A program made the translations under genes and the position numbers. 64,000 nt of DNA, from contig JACPPC010000011.1 of NCBI GenBank assembly GCA_016191225.1, forward strand, positions 62,001 to 126,000, given 5' to 3'. The notes under the pieces are model-generated. The model saw nothing but the letters and a program-made list of their open reading frames with translations, ran no database searches and was not told the DNA's origin. This document shows, piece by piece, positions 22,904 through 30,372 of this stretch (position 1 is its first letter; each line of letters starts with the position of its first letter). Origin of the DNA: Gemmatimonadota bacterium (lineage in GTDB: Bacteria > Gemmatimonadota > Gemmatimonadetes > Gemmatimonadales > Gemmatimonadaceae).

Positions 22904-24954
22904 GGCAGCACCTCGACGCGCAGGATGCGGTCGCCCTGCACGATCCGGTCGAGGACCGCGTCGCCGTCTGCGATCTGTCCGAAGACGGTGTAGTGACCGT
23001 CGAGGTGCGGCTGCGGCGCGAGGGTCAGGAAGTACTGGCTCCCGCCGGTGTCCGGCCCGGAGAGCGCCATGCCGACGGCGCCACGCTCGTAGCGACGGCG
23101 ATTGAGCTCGTCGCGGATCGCATAGCCCGGGCCCCCCTCGCCGTCGCCGCGTGGGTCGCCGTCCTGGGCGACGAAGCCCGGCACCACGCGATGGAATCGC
23201 GTGCCGCCGAAGTACCCGCGCCGGGCGAGCTCGATGAAGTTCTGCGACGTGATCGGTGCCTCCGCGCCATGGAGTGCCACGGTGATCGCCCCGCGCTCGG
23301 TGACGATCCGCACGCGCGGTGGGCGCCCCGCCCGCGACGGCACGGCGACCGCCCGCACCACGGAATCATAGAAGGCCGGCACGCGCACGATCAGCAGGGG
23401 TGTCTGCCAGCTGCCGAGCAGGAGGAGCTCGCGGGCCGCGGCGCGCTCGAGCGGGTCGGCGGGGACCGGGAGGGCCTTGATCGAGTCCTCGAAGGCCGGG
23501 GACCACGTTGGCGCGTGCGCCTTGAAGGCGGCCGCCAGCGCACGCAGTGCGGCGAGGCGCGCGTCGTTCTGCGAGTCGGGGAGGGCGCGGCGGTAGGCCG
23601 CGAGGAAGAGCGTGGCTTCGCCCGGCAGCGGCCTCGCGCCGAGGGCATTGAGGATCCCCGCGCGCGCCACGAGGTCGCCCTCGGCGGCGAGGCGCCGTCG
23701 CAGGAGGTCACGCGCCACCGTGCTGGAGTCGGCGTCGCCGCCGAGGAGGCCGGCGGCGGCGGCACGCACGCGCCCGTCGGCGTCGTCGAGGGCGGGCCGG
23801 GCGCGGGCAAGCCGGGCGTCGCGAGAGCGGGCCGGCCCGGCGGCCGCGACCCACGCCGCGCGCAGCCGCCAGTCGGCGGCGCGCTCCCACGAGCGCGCAC
23901 CGGGGAGGGGCGCGTTCGCGCGCACGGCGGACTCCAGCAGCGTGCGCCGCACCATGTAGCTGGTGTCGTCGGCCCAGAGGCGCTCCCACTCGGCGCTCAG
24001 CGAGTCGAGGACGTTCCAGGCGACGCCGGCGGCGGCCACGCGCACGTTGGGGTCGCGGTCGGCAAACGCGCCGAGCACCGCACCCTGCTGCTCTGTGCCG
24101 TGCGTCGCGAGGGAGCGCACGGCGGAGGTGCGCACGAGGCGGTCCTTGTCGGCCATCAGCGTGCGAAGGGCGGTGCGGGCGGCGTCGCCAAGCGAGTCGC
24201 CGGTGACGGCGCGCGTGAGGGCGGAGGCGACGAGCGCGCGGATCCCGGCGTCCCTGTCCCCGGCGAGGGGGAGCAGCGCCCGCAGCCCGTCGCGCGCGCG
24301 CACCCGCGAGACGGCGTAGGCCGCCGACCAGCGCACGTCGCGATCGGGGATGCCGAGGAACGGAACCACGCGCGCGGCGGGAACGGGGCGCAGCCTGGCC
24401 GCGGCCCGCAGGAGTTGCACGCGCACCGCCGGGAGCACGGCGGGGCTGTCGAGGCCGCGCTCGATCGCGCCACGGGCGGCGGCGCCGATTTCGCCAAGGG
24501 CCCACGCGGCCTCGGCGCCGACCGTGCGGCGCGGGGCGGCCACGCCGACGGCGGCCGCGAGTGCGGTGACGCTTGCGGTGTCGCGGGCGAGCCCGAGCGC
24601 GTAGGCGGCGTGGGCCGCGACCGACGTGTCGGGATCGTCGAGGAGGGAACGCAGCACGCGATAGCGCGCGCGGCCGCCGACCTGGCCGACCGCCAAGGCC
24701 GCCTGCGCCCGCACCGCGGCGAAGGGCCCGGCGAGCGCCGAGTCCACGAGCGCGGTGTCGAGCGCCCGGCTGTCGGCCATCTGCAGGAGCCGCGCGGAGA
24801 CCGCGATCTCGGCGTCGGTGACCACCGATGCGGGCACCCTGGCGGGCGATGCGATGGCCGTGGTCCGCACCTTGCCGGGGGCCTTCGCGGGACGCTGGGC
24901 GATGGTGGCCGCCGGCATCGCGCCGAGGATGCAGGCGGCGAGCAGGAGCCCCAC
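22900..24954 (-). CDS. Exported HEAT-repeat protein with C-terminal cyclophilin-type peptidyl-prolyl isomerase
   Basis: A GTG start at 24954 gives 684 residues with a signal sequence (GLLLAACILGAMPAATIAQ); a CTG at 24969 would add a basic residue. Residues about 50-510 hold many HEAT/armadillo-like helical repeats (for example VRAQAALAVGQVGG, VSRVRARDGLRALLPLAGD). The last 170 residues are a cyclophilin: FHRVVPGFVAQDGDP, SGPDTGGSQYFL and LDGHYTVFG, with catalytic Arg and Gln present and the cyclosporin-contact tryptophan replaced by histidine. It likely folds proteins in the periplasm. It overlaps the lipoprotein gene after it. Confidence 0.88.
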   Translation of the reverse strand: MGLLLAACILGAMPAATIAQRPAKAPGKVRTTAIASPARVPASVVTDAEIAVSARLLQMADSRALDTALVDSALAGPFAAVRAQAALAVGQVGGRARYRVLRSLLDDPDTSVAAHAAYALGLARDTASVTALAAAVGVAAPRRTVGAEAAWALGEIGAAARGAIERGLDSPAVLPAVRVQLLRAAARLRPVPAARVVPFLGIPDRDVRWSAAYAVSRVRARDGLRALLPLAGDRDAGIRALVASALTRAVTGDSLGDAARTALRTLMADKDRLVRTSAVRSLATHGTEQQGAVLGAFADRDPNVRVAAAGVAWNVLDSLSAEWERLWADDTSYMVRRTLLESAVRANAPLPGARSWERAADWRLRAAWVAAAGPARSRDARLARARPALDDADGRVRAAAAGLLGGDADSSTVARDLLRRRLAAEGDLVARAGILNALGARPLPGEATLFLAAYRRALPDSQNDARLAALRALAAAFKAHAPTWSPAFEDSIKALPVPADPLERAAARELLLLGSWQTPLLIVRVPAFYDSVVRAVAVPSRAGRPPRVRIVTERGAITVALHGAEAPITSQNFIELARRGYFGGTRFHRVVPGFVAQDGDPRGDGEGGPGYAIRDELNRRRYERGAVGMALSGPDTGGSQYFLTLAPQPHLDGHYTVFGQIADGDAVLDRIVQGDRILRVEVLP

Positions 24955-24961
24955 CGGCGTG

Positions 24962-25378
24962 CTACGCAGGAATCCCGTCCAGCATCCGCTCGCGGAAGGC
25001 CGGCGAGAACGCGACCGGCTTGCCGGTCGTGTCGAGCGAGACGAGCGTGGTGCTGGCCGTGACCAGCTTGGTGCCGGTGTCCGCATGGACGATACGATAG
25101 TCGAACGTGACGGTCCGCGAGCGAACGTCCCTGACGGAGGTCTCGACGCGCACGAGGTCGTCGTAGCGCGCCGGGGCGTGGAAGCGCAGCGAGGCCTCCG
25201 ACACCGCGAGGCGCATGCCGTCGCGCTCGAGCACGGTGTACGCCATGCCGAGCCGGCGCATGTAGTCGGTGCGGCCCACCTCGCACCAGACGAGGTAGTG
25301 GCTGTGATACACAATTCCCATCTGGTCGGTTTCCGCGTAGCGGGCGCGGAGCTCGACGCTGGCGTGCGGGCGGGTCAT
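24962..25378 (-). CDS. Acyl-CoA thioesterase (4-hydroxybenzoyl-CoA thioesterase / YbgC family)
   Basis: The 138-residue hot-dog protein has RYAETDQMGIVYHSHYLVWC, the family active-site segment with the catalytic Asp. YMRRLG and the RFHAPARYDDL strand follow. It hydrolyses acyl-CoA, usually short or branched chains or aromatic acyl groups. The ATG at 25378 overlaps the pduL stop (ATGA); a longer reading into pduL is rejected. Because the upstream aldehyde dehydrogenase makes acyl-CoA and PduL consumes it, a linked role is plausible. A general housekeeping role, as for ybgC beside tol genes, is equally possible. Confidence 0.9.
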   Translation of the reverse strand: MTRPHASVELRARYAETDQMGIVYHSHYLVWCEVGRTDYMRRLGMAYTVLERDGMRLAVSEASLRFHAPARYDDLVRVETSVRDVRSRTVTFDYRIVHADTGTKLVTASTTLVSLDTTGKPVAFSPAFRERMLDGIPA

Positions 25379-26451
25379 GCCCCCGCGAGGCCGAGGGCCC
25401 GGGCGCGATCCCGGGCGCTCGGCGTGAGGAGGGCGCCGGCGGGAATCGCCTGTCCGGCGGCGGCGAGCCGCACGACCTCGCGCTCGGTCACGAGCGCGCG
25501 GCGCACGGCGTGCTTCGGGTGCACGCCGACGATGCTGGCCGAGTCGCCGCTGCGCACGCCGCAGGCGTGGGCCTCGTCGGCGTCGAGGTGGAACTCGGTC
25601 GCGTGGCTCTTGCCGGCGCGCACCAGCACGCCGTGCCAGGTCGTTGCCCGCACCCCGTCGCCGCAGCGCAGGTCGAGGCGGTCGCCGTCGCGCAGCCCCC
25701 ACCGGGCGGCATCGTCGGGGGCGAGGTGCAGGTGGCGGCCACTCACGATCACGCCCCTGGCGAGCGCCACCTTTCCGGCCGGGCCGACGAGGGTCAGGCC
25801 CCCCACCGAGTCGCCGAGGCTTCCGCTGGCGGCGATGGGGGCGGCGATGCCGAGGCGCTCGATGTCGGCGAGGGAGAGCTCGACCTGCGTCGCGCCGCGC
25901 GCCGGCCCGACGACGCGCATGCCGTCGAGGGCGCCCCTGGGCCCCTCGACGCGGACCGACTCGTTGGCCGCGAACTGCCCAGGCTGGGTGAGCGCCCGCC
26001 TGCTCGTGAGCCCCGTGCCGAAGAGCTGCGTCACGTGCTCCGGCGAGAGGTGCACATGGCGGTTGGAGACGCCGATCGGCACCGCGATCGACAGGCCGCG
26101 CCGCGTGGCCGCCTTGCCGGAAACGGTGGTGCGACCGGTGGGGGCGCCGCGCACCGGGGCGCCACGACCGGCGGCGGCGGCCCGCACGAGGTTCGTCATC
26201 TCGCCGGTGCTCTCGCGGTGCGGGCTGGCCCGCTCGCCGCCGCGGAGCGGGGCCACATCACCGAGCGGCTGCGCCGCGCCACTCCACGCCGGCGGCTCGC
26301 CGCCGCGGGCCGGCGGCTCCGGGCGCACCGGCTCGGGAAGCCAGCTCCCCCGCGCCAGCGCGCCGGCGCGCCTGCCCCCCGCGGCCGCGGTCGCGGGCGC
26401 CAGCGTGTCGGCGACGAGGTGGGCGAGCTTGTCGAGTTCGCCGGGATTCAT
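25375..26451 (-). CDS. pduL: PduL-type phosphotransacylase with long N-terminal extension (microcompartment enzyme)
   Basis: The product converts acyl-CoA plus phosphate to acyl phosphate and CoA inside bacterial microcompartments. The two PduL domains are clear: VPIGVSNRHVHLSPE (about 124-138) and VIVSGRHLHLAPDDAARWG, with the His pairs that bind the two metals, and TEFHLDADEAHACG. It is 358 residues, while PduL is usually about 210. The first 120 residues hold an amphipathic helix (ELDKLAHLVADTLAPA, 5-20) of encapsulation-peptide type. A disordered Pro/Gly/Arg stretch and a second short helix (GEMTNLVRAAAAG, about 83-95) follow. The ATG overlaps the dehydrogenase stop (ATGA). Confidence 0.93.
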   Translation of the reverse strand: MNPGELDKLAHLVADTLAPATAAAGGRRAGALARGSWLPEPVRPEPPARGGEPPAWSGAAQPLGDVAPLRGGERASPHRESTGEMTNLVRAAAAGRGAPVRGAPTGRTTVSGKAATRRGLSIAVPIGVSNRHVHLSPEHVTQLFGTGLTSRRALTQPGQFAANESVRVEGPRGALDGMRVVGPARGATQVELSLADIERLGIAAPIAASGSLGDSVGGLTLVGPAGKVALARGVIVSGRHLHLAPDDAARWGLRDGDRLDLRCGDGVRATTWHGVLVRAGKSHATEFHLDADEAHACGVRSGDSASIVGVHPKHAVRRALVTEREVVRLAAAGQAIPAGALLTPSARDRARALGLAGA

Positions 26452-27971
26452 CGCGGCACCGACCGGATCTCGGCAAGGAACCGTTCCACGATTCCCTGCA
26501 CTTCGGCCGCGGCCAGCGGCGCCGCGTTGGCGGCGGCGCGCTGGGCGACGTCGGTCCATCCGGGCGCCGCGGCGGCGCTCCCCGCCCCGCGCGCGGGGGC
26601 CGTGTCGCGGAGGGGGTCGTGATAGGCGCGGATTTCCTCGCCCAGCCGCTTGATGTTGATCAGGTGCAGGGGGGTGATGTTGTCGCTGGTGCTGCTCCCG
26701 CCCCAGGCGCCGGGGCCGAGGGTCATGGCCGGGGCGAAGCCGGTGGTGTACCCCACCGCACCGAGCGCCGAGTTGGTGTTGACCGAGATGCGGAAGGCCG
26801 GCTTCTCGGAGAAGAACTCGTGGATCACCTTCTCGTCGCGCGAGTGGAGGACGAGCGAGTGCCCCACCCCGCCGAGGTGCAGGAGCTCGATCGCGCGCCG
26901 ACAGCAGGCCTCCCAGCCGTCCTCGACGTAGAAGCCGAGCACGGGGGACATCTTCTCCCGCGACAGCGGCTCCTCGCGGCCGACCGCCGTGAGCTCGACC
27001 ACGAGCAGCTTCGCGTCGGGGGCGATGGCGAAGCCGGCGAGCTTGGCGATCGCGTGCGGCGACTGGCCGACGATGGCGGTGTTGATGCCCTTGCCGCCAG
27101 GGGGAATCATGGCCCGCTCGAGGAGGCGCTTCTCCCCGGGGGAGCAGAAGTGCGCCTTCTCGCGCCGGAAGGCCTCGCGCGCCGCCCGCTCCACCGGCGC
27201 GTCGACGATCGCCGACTGCTCGCTGGAGCAGAGCACGCCGGCATCGAAGGTCTTGCCGTCGACAATGTGCGCCACGGCGCGAGCCACGTCGGCGGTGCGC
27301 TCGATGATGGCCGGGACGTTGCCGGGACCCACGCCGTAGGCCGGCTTGCCGGCGCTGTAGGCCGCCTTGACGAGGTCCTTGCCCCCGGTGGCGAGGATGA
27401 TCGCCGTCCTGTCGTGGGCCATCAGCTCGTGCGTGCCGTCGAGGGTCGGCGTCGTCATGCACGAGATGAGCCCGGCGGGGGCGCCGGCGGCGACCGCGGC
27501 CTCGTGCATGATCCGCGCGCTCTCGAGCACGCACCGGGTCGCCCGCGGGTGCGGCGACATCACGATCGCGTTGCGGGCCTTGACGCAGATCAGCGCCTTG
27601 TAGATCGCGGTCGAGGTCGGGTTCGTGGTGGGGATGATCGCCGCCACCACGCCCATCGGCACGGCCAGTTCCTTCACCTTGCGGGCGCGATCCTCGCCAA
27701 CGATCCCGACCGTCTGCAGGGGGAGGATGTACTCGAGCAGGATGTCGCTCGAGAACCTGTTCTTGAGAACCTTGTGCTCGTAGACCCCCATTCCCGTCTC
27801 GTCGACGGCCATCCGGGCGAGGGGCTCGGCGGCACGCGAGGCGGCGTCGCCCATCGCGCGCACGATGCGGTCGACGGTGGCCTGGTCGGCGCGGGCGAAG
27901 GCCTGCTGCGCCTCCGTCGCCCTGGCCACGAGGTCCCGAGCCTCCTGGATGCTGCGGAGATCGGCGTCCAC
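26448..27971 (-). CDS. CoA-acylating aldehyde dehydrogenase (PduP/EutE-like) with C-terminal encapsulation peptide
   Basis: The 507-residue enzyme oxidises an aldehyde to acyl-CoA with NAD. The catalytic Cys248 lies in FDAGVLCSSEQS, a version closer to the aldehyde dehydrogenase half of AdhE than to PduP. Nucleotide-binding blocks IIPTTNPTSTAIYKAL and ATGGKDLVKAAYSAGKPAYG are also seen. After residue 455 a disordered Ala/Pro linker leads to an amphipathic terminal helix (EVQGIVERFLAEIRSV), the typical signal for packing into a shell. The aldehyde source is not encoded nearby. GTG start, 12 bases after the shell gene upstream. Confidence 0.93.
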   Translation of the reverse strand: MDADLRSIQEARDLVARATEAQQAFARADQATVDRIVRAMGDAASRAAEPLARMAVDETGMGVYEHKVLKNRFSSDILLEYILPLQTVGIVGEDRARKVKELAVPMGVVAAIIPTTNPTSTAIYKALICVKARNAIVMSPHPRATRCVLESARIMHEAAVAAGAPAGLISCMTTPTLDGTHELMAHDRTAIILATGGKDLVKAAYSAGKPAYGVGPGNVPAIIERTADVARAVAHIVDGKTFDAGVLCSSEQSAIVDAPVERAAREAFRREKAHFCSPGEKRLLERAMIPPGGKGINTAIVGQSPHAIAKLAGFAIAPDAKLLVVELTAVGREEPLSREKMSPVLGFYVEDGWEACCRRAIELLHLGGVGHSLVLHSRDEKVIHEFFSEKPAFRISVNTNSALGAVGYTTGFAPAMTLGPGAWGGSSTSDNITPLHLINIKRLGEEIRAYHDPLRDTAPARGAGSAAAAPGWTDVAQRAAANAAPLAAAEVQGIVERFLAEIRSVPR

Positions 27972-27983
27972 GCGCGGCCGGGC

Positions 27984-28448
27984 CTAGCCCACGAGCGTGC
28001 GGAAGGCGGCGAGCAGCTCGTCGCGTCCCGCGCGTGCGATGTCGCGTCCCTTGATCGGGAAGTTGGACAGCTGGCGCGCCATCGCGCGCAGGTCGACGAC
28101 CTTGGTTTGCTCGAGCGTGGCGAGGTCGAGCCGGCCGCCGCGCATGGGCGGCGCCGGCCGGGGTGCGTCCTCGTCGCCCTCGATCGTGGCCAGGTCCTCG
28201 TTCGGGCGCGGGATCACGTGCACCGACACCAGCTGCCCGACCCGTTCGGCGGCGGCGGCGGCCGCGTCGCAGGCCGCCTTGACGGCCGCGACCTCGCCGC
28301 CGAACTGCACGCAGACGAGGCCGGCGTCGGCCCGCTCCTGGCCGAGCAGCTTCACGTCGGCCGCCTTCAGCCCGGCGTCGGCCGCCTCGATCGCGCCGAC
28401 GAGGCCCTTCGTCTCGACGAGACCGAGGGCGCGATCCGTCCAGCTCAC
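27984..28448 (-). CDS. BMC-H shell protein with a C-terminal Rho_N/SAP-like extension
   Basis: Residues 1-88 are a canonical BMC fold ([30 protein letters not shown]) that forms hexamers in the shell facet. The central pore loop differs from its neighbour (ERADAGL instead of EKVGGGY). Residues about 90-154 are extra: an acidic/proline linker, then [36 protein letters not shown]. That pattern of two helices around a loop resembles Rho N-terminal/SAP-type modules known to bind nucleic acid or act as adaptors. GTG start one base after the first shell gene's stop. The function of the extension is not known to me. Confidence 0.9.
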   Translation of the reverse strand: MSWTDRALGLVETKGLVGAIEAADAGLKAADVKLLGQERADAGLVCVQFGGEVAAVKAACDAAAAAAERVGQLVSVHVIPRPNEDLATIEGDEDAPRPAPPMRGGRLDLATLEQTKVVDLRAMARQLSNFPIKGRDIARAGRDELLAAFRTLVG

Positions 28449-28449
28449 G

Positions 28450-28740
28450 CTAGACCGCCTCGAGGGCCGCCTGCGGGAGGATCAGCTCGAGGTCGCTGTG
28501 GGGGCGCGGAATCACGTGCACCGAGACCAGCTCGCCCACGCGCTCGGCCGCCGCGGCGCCGGCATCGGTGGCCGCCTTCACGGCCCCGACGTCACCGCGC
28601 ACGAAGACCGTGACGTAGCCGCCACCAACCTTTTCCTTGCCGATCAGCTTCACGTTGGCGGCCTTCACCATCGCGTCGGCGGCCTCGATGGCCCCCACGA
28701 GACCCTTGGTCTCGATGAGGCCCAGCGCGTTCTGGAGCAT
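28450..28740 (-). CDS. BMC-H hexameric microcompartment shell protein
   Basis: This compact 96-residue product matches the standard single-domain BMC protein: [20 protein letters not shown] at the N-terminus, [17 protein letters not shown] with the pore glycine loop, and [18 protein letters not shown] at the C-terminus. It begins the BMC-to-rdgB run, preceded by GGAGG four bases before the ATG, a strong ribosome-binding site suited to an abundant structural protein. About half of its positions are identical to the extended shell protein next to it, so the two probably arose by duplication. Confidence 0.96.
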   Translation of the reverse strand: MLQNALGLIETKGLVGAIEAADAMVKAANVKLIGKEKVGGGYVTVFVRGDVGAVKAATDAGAAAAERVGELVSVHVIPRPHSDLELILPQAALEAV

Positions 28741-28772
28741 TACGCCTCCGTAAGTGGTAGCATCCCCGGCAA

Positions 28773-28801
28773 AACATGAGTGCTCCCCCAGCGTTTGTAA
28801 A
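28773..28801 (-). promoter_or_regulatory. Candidate promoter of the microcompartment operon
   Basis: Minus-strand TTTACA (28801-28796), a 17-base spacer and CATGTT (28778-28773). This is a weak match but the only one in the gap. It overlaps the divergent promoter for the lpxH-like gene, so the two may compete. Confidence 0.35.
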
Positions 28802-28823
28802 GAGAGAATCCAGCCGCTAAACT
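28795..28823 (+). promoter_or_regulatory. Promoter of the lpxH-like gene, leaderless start
   Basis: TTGTAA (28795-28800), a 17-base spacer and TAAACT (28818-28823), six bases before the GTG at 28830. No Shine-Dalgarno motif is present, so translation probably starts at the 5' end of the message. Confidence 0.55.
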
Positions 28824-28829
28824 CACCGC

Positions 28830-29618
28830 GTGCTCCCGTCACCGTGCTACGTGGTGGGCGACACGCATCTTGGCGTGGCGCCGCCGGATGTCGAGCCTGC
28901 CCTCGTCGCCTTCCTGCGCGCCGTGCCGGGGCGGGCGGGGAGCCTCGTGTTGAACGGGGACATCTTCGACTTCTGGTTCGAGTGGCGGTCGGTCATGCCC
29001 CGCGCCGGCTTTCGCGTGATCGCGGCGATCGCGGACATCGTGGCGGCGGGGATTCCCGTCACCTGGCTCGGCGGCAACCACGACTGCTGGGGGGGCGAGT
29101 TCCTGAGGGGCGACGTCGGGGTCGACTTCCGGCTGGCGCCGCTGGTGGGGTCCATCGGGGGCTGGCGGGCGCATGTCGCGCACGGCGACGGCCTGCGCGA
29201 CGTCGAGGACCGCAGCTACCGCCGCCTCCAGGTCGTGCTGCGTTCCCGGTGGGCGATCCGGTCGTTCCGGTGGCTGCACCCCGACCTGGCGTCGGCGGTG
29301 GCGCGCGCCACTTCTGCCACCAGCCGTCACCAGGGCAAGGGGCAGACCGACGGCGCGGGGTTGCGGCGGGTGGCCTTCGAGCGGCTCGCCGAAGGGACCA
29401 CGAGCGACCTCGTGATCTACGGCCACGCCCACGAGGCCGAGCTCGCCCGTGCGCCGGCGGGGGGCGTGTACGCCAATCACGGCACCTGGCTGTCGGCGCC
29501 GACCTTCGTGCGCATCACCGGCGACGCGGTGGAGCTGCGCCGGTGGACGGGCTCAGCCGACGGCGATCGTCTCGACGCGCTCGAGCGGCTCGCCGAGAAA
29601 GCGGACGGCCTGCCGTAG
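28830..29618 (+). CDS. lpxH: LpxH-like UDP-2,3-diacylglucosamine diphosphatase / metallophosphoesterase
   Basis: The 262-residue calcineurin-like phosphoesterase has [33 protein letters not shown] and [10 protein letters not shown], the five metal-binding blocks in order. The DxFDFWF phrase is typical of LpxH, which removes UMP from UDP-2,3-diacylglucosamine in lipid A synthesis. A related family of unknown phosphoesterases shares these blocks, so the substrate is inferred. It fits the lipopolysaccharide genes nearby (rfaE2, lptE-like). It is the only plus-strand gene here, and its last 66 bases overlap murI tail to tail. Confidence 0.85.
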   Translation: MLPSPCYVVGDTHLGVAPPDVEPALVAFLRAVPGRAGSLVLNGDIFDFWFEWRSVMPRAGFRVIAAIADIVAAGIPVTWLGGNHDCWGGEFLRGDVGVDFRLAPLVGSIGGWRAHVAHGDGLRDVEDRSYRRLQVVLRSRWAIRSFRWLHPDLASAVARATSATSRHQGKGQTDGAGLRRVAFERLAEGTTSDLVIYGHAHEAELARAPAGGVYANHGTWLSAPTFVRITGDAVELRRWTGSADGDRLDALERLAEKADGLP

Positions 29619-30353
29619 GAAGGCGTCGGGTGCGTCGGTGACGGCACACCGCAGCTCGCCGCGCCCGCCCGGGGGCGCCTCGATCCCCGATGCCCGCAGC
29701 ACGCGCGCGGTCTCCGCCGCCGTCTCCTCGGCGCTGTCGATCAGCGCCACGCCAACGCCGAGGATCCCGCGCAGCACCGGCTTCAGCAGGGGGTAGTGCG
29801 TGCAGCCGAGGACGACCACGTCCACATGGTCGTCGCGCAGGGGTTGCAGGTAGCGCGTGGCGACGAGGCGCGTGACCTCGCCGTCGAGCCAGCCCTCCTC
29901 GACCAGAGGGACGAAGAGCGGGCAGGCGCGGGCCGTGATCGTGACCGCGGGCGCGAGGGCGCGGATCGCGCGCTCGTAGGCACCGCTGGCGATCGTCCCC
30001 GCCGTGCCGATCACGCCAATGTGCCCGTCGTGGTCCTCGCGCACGGCAGCGCGGGCCCCCGGCTCAACCACGCCGATCACGGGGAGACGCAGCGACTCGC
30101 GGAGGTGCGGCAGCGCATGCGCGGTGGCGGTGTTGCAGGCCACCACCACGACCTTGACGCCCTGCCCCACCAGCCAGCCGGCGATCTCGCCGGCGTAGCG
30201 GCGCACCGTGTCGGGGCTCTTGGGGCCCCAGGGGACGCGGGCAGTGTCGCCCACGTAGATGATCGACTCGCCGGGCAGCCGCGCGCGCAGCGCGTGCACG
30301 ACGGTGAGTCCCCCGATGCCGCTGTCGAAGACACCGATCGGGGCCGCGTTCAC
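29553..30353 (-). CDS. murI: Glutamate racemase
   Basis: The 266-residue enzyme makes D-glutamate for peptidoglycan. GVFDSGIGGLTVV opens the protein. VVACNTATAHALPH and LGCTHYPLLKP carry the two catalytic cysteines. A GTG at 30353 is chosen as start because the family N-terminus begins right there; an in-frame extension upstream enters the neighbouring gene. It lies 19 bases after the DUF5683-like gene and its final codons overlap the opposing lpxH-like gene. Confidence 0.95.
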   Translation of the reverse strand: MNAAPIGVFDSGIGGLTVVHALRARLPGESIIYVGDTARVPWGPKSPDTVRRYAGEIAGWLVGQGVKVVVVACNTATAHALPHLRESLRLPVIGVVEPGARAAVREDHDGHIGVIGTAGTIASGAYERAIRALAPAVTITARACPLFVPLVEEGWLDGEVTRLVATRYLQPLRDDHVDVVVLGCTHYPLLKPVLRGILGVGVALIDSAEETAAETARVLRASGIEAPPGGRGELRCAVTDAPDAFLRQAVRFLGEPLERVETIAVG

Positions 30354-30372
30354 GACGGCGCCGCCCCCGGCG

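Noticed and set aside
22900-25314. Longer start for the HEAT-cyclophilin protein, running through the thioesterase gene
   Set aside because: The extension is out-of-frame sequence of a well-supported thioesterase; a signal sequence begins at the GTG near 24954.
25375-27534. A fused dehydrogenase-antisense/PduL protein in the longer PduL frame
   Set aside because: Upstream of 26451 this frame is a shadow of the dehydrogenase; the ATG at 26451 in the ATGA overlap is the natural start.
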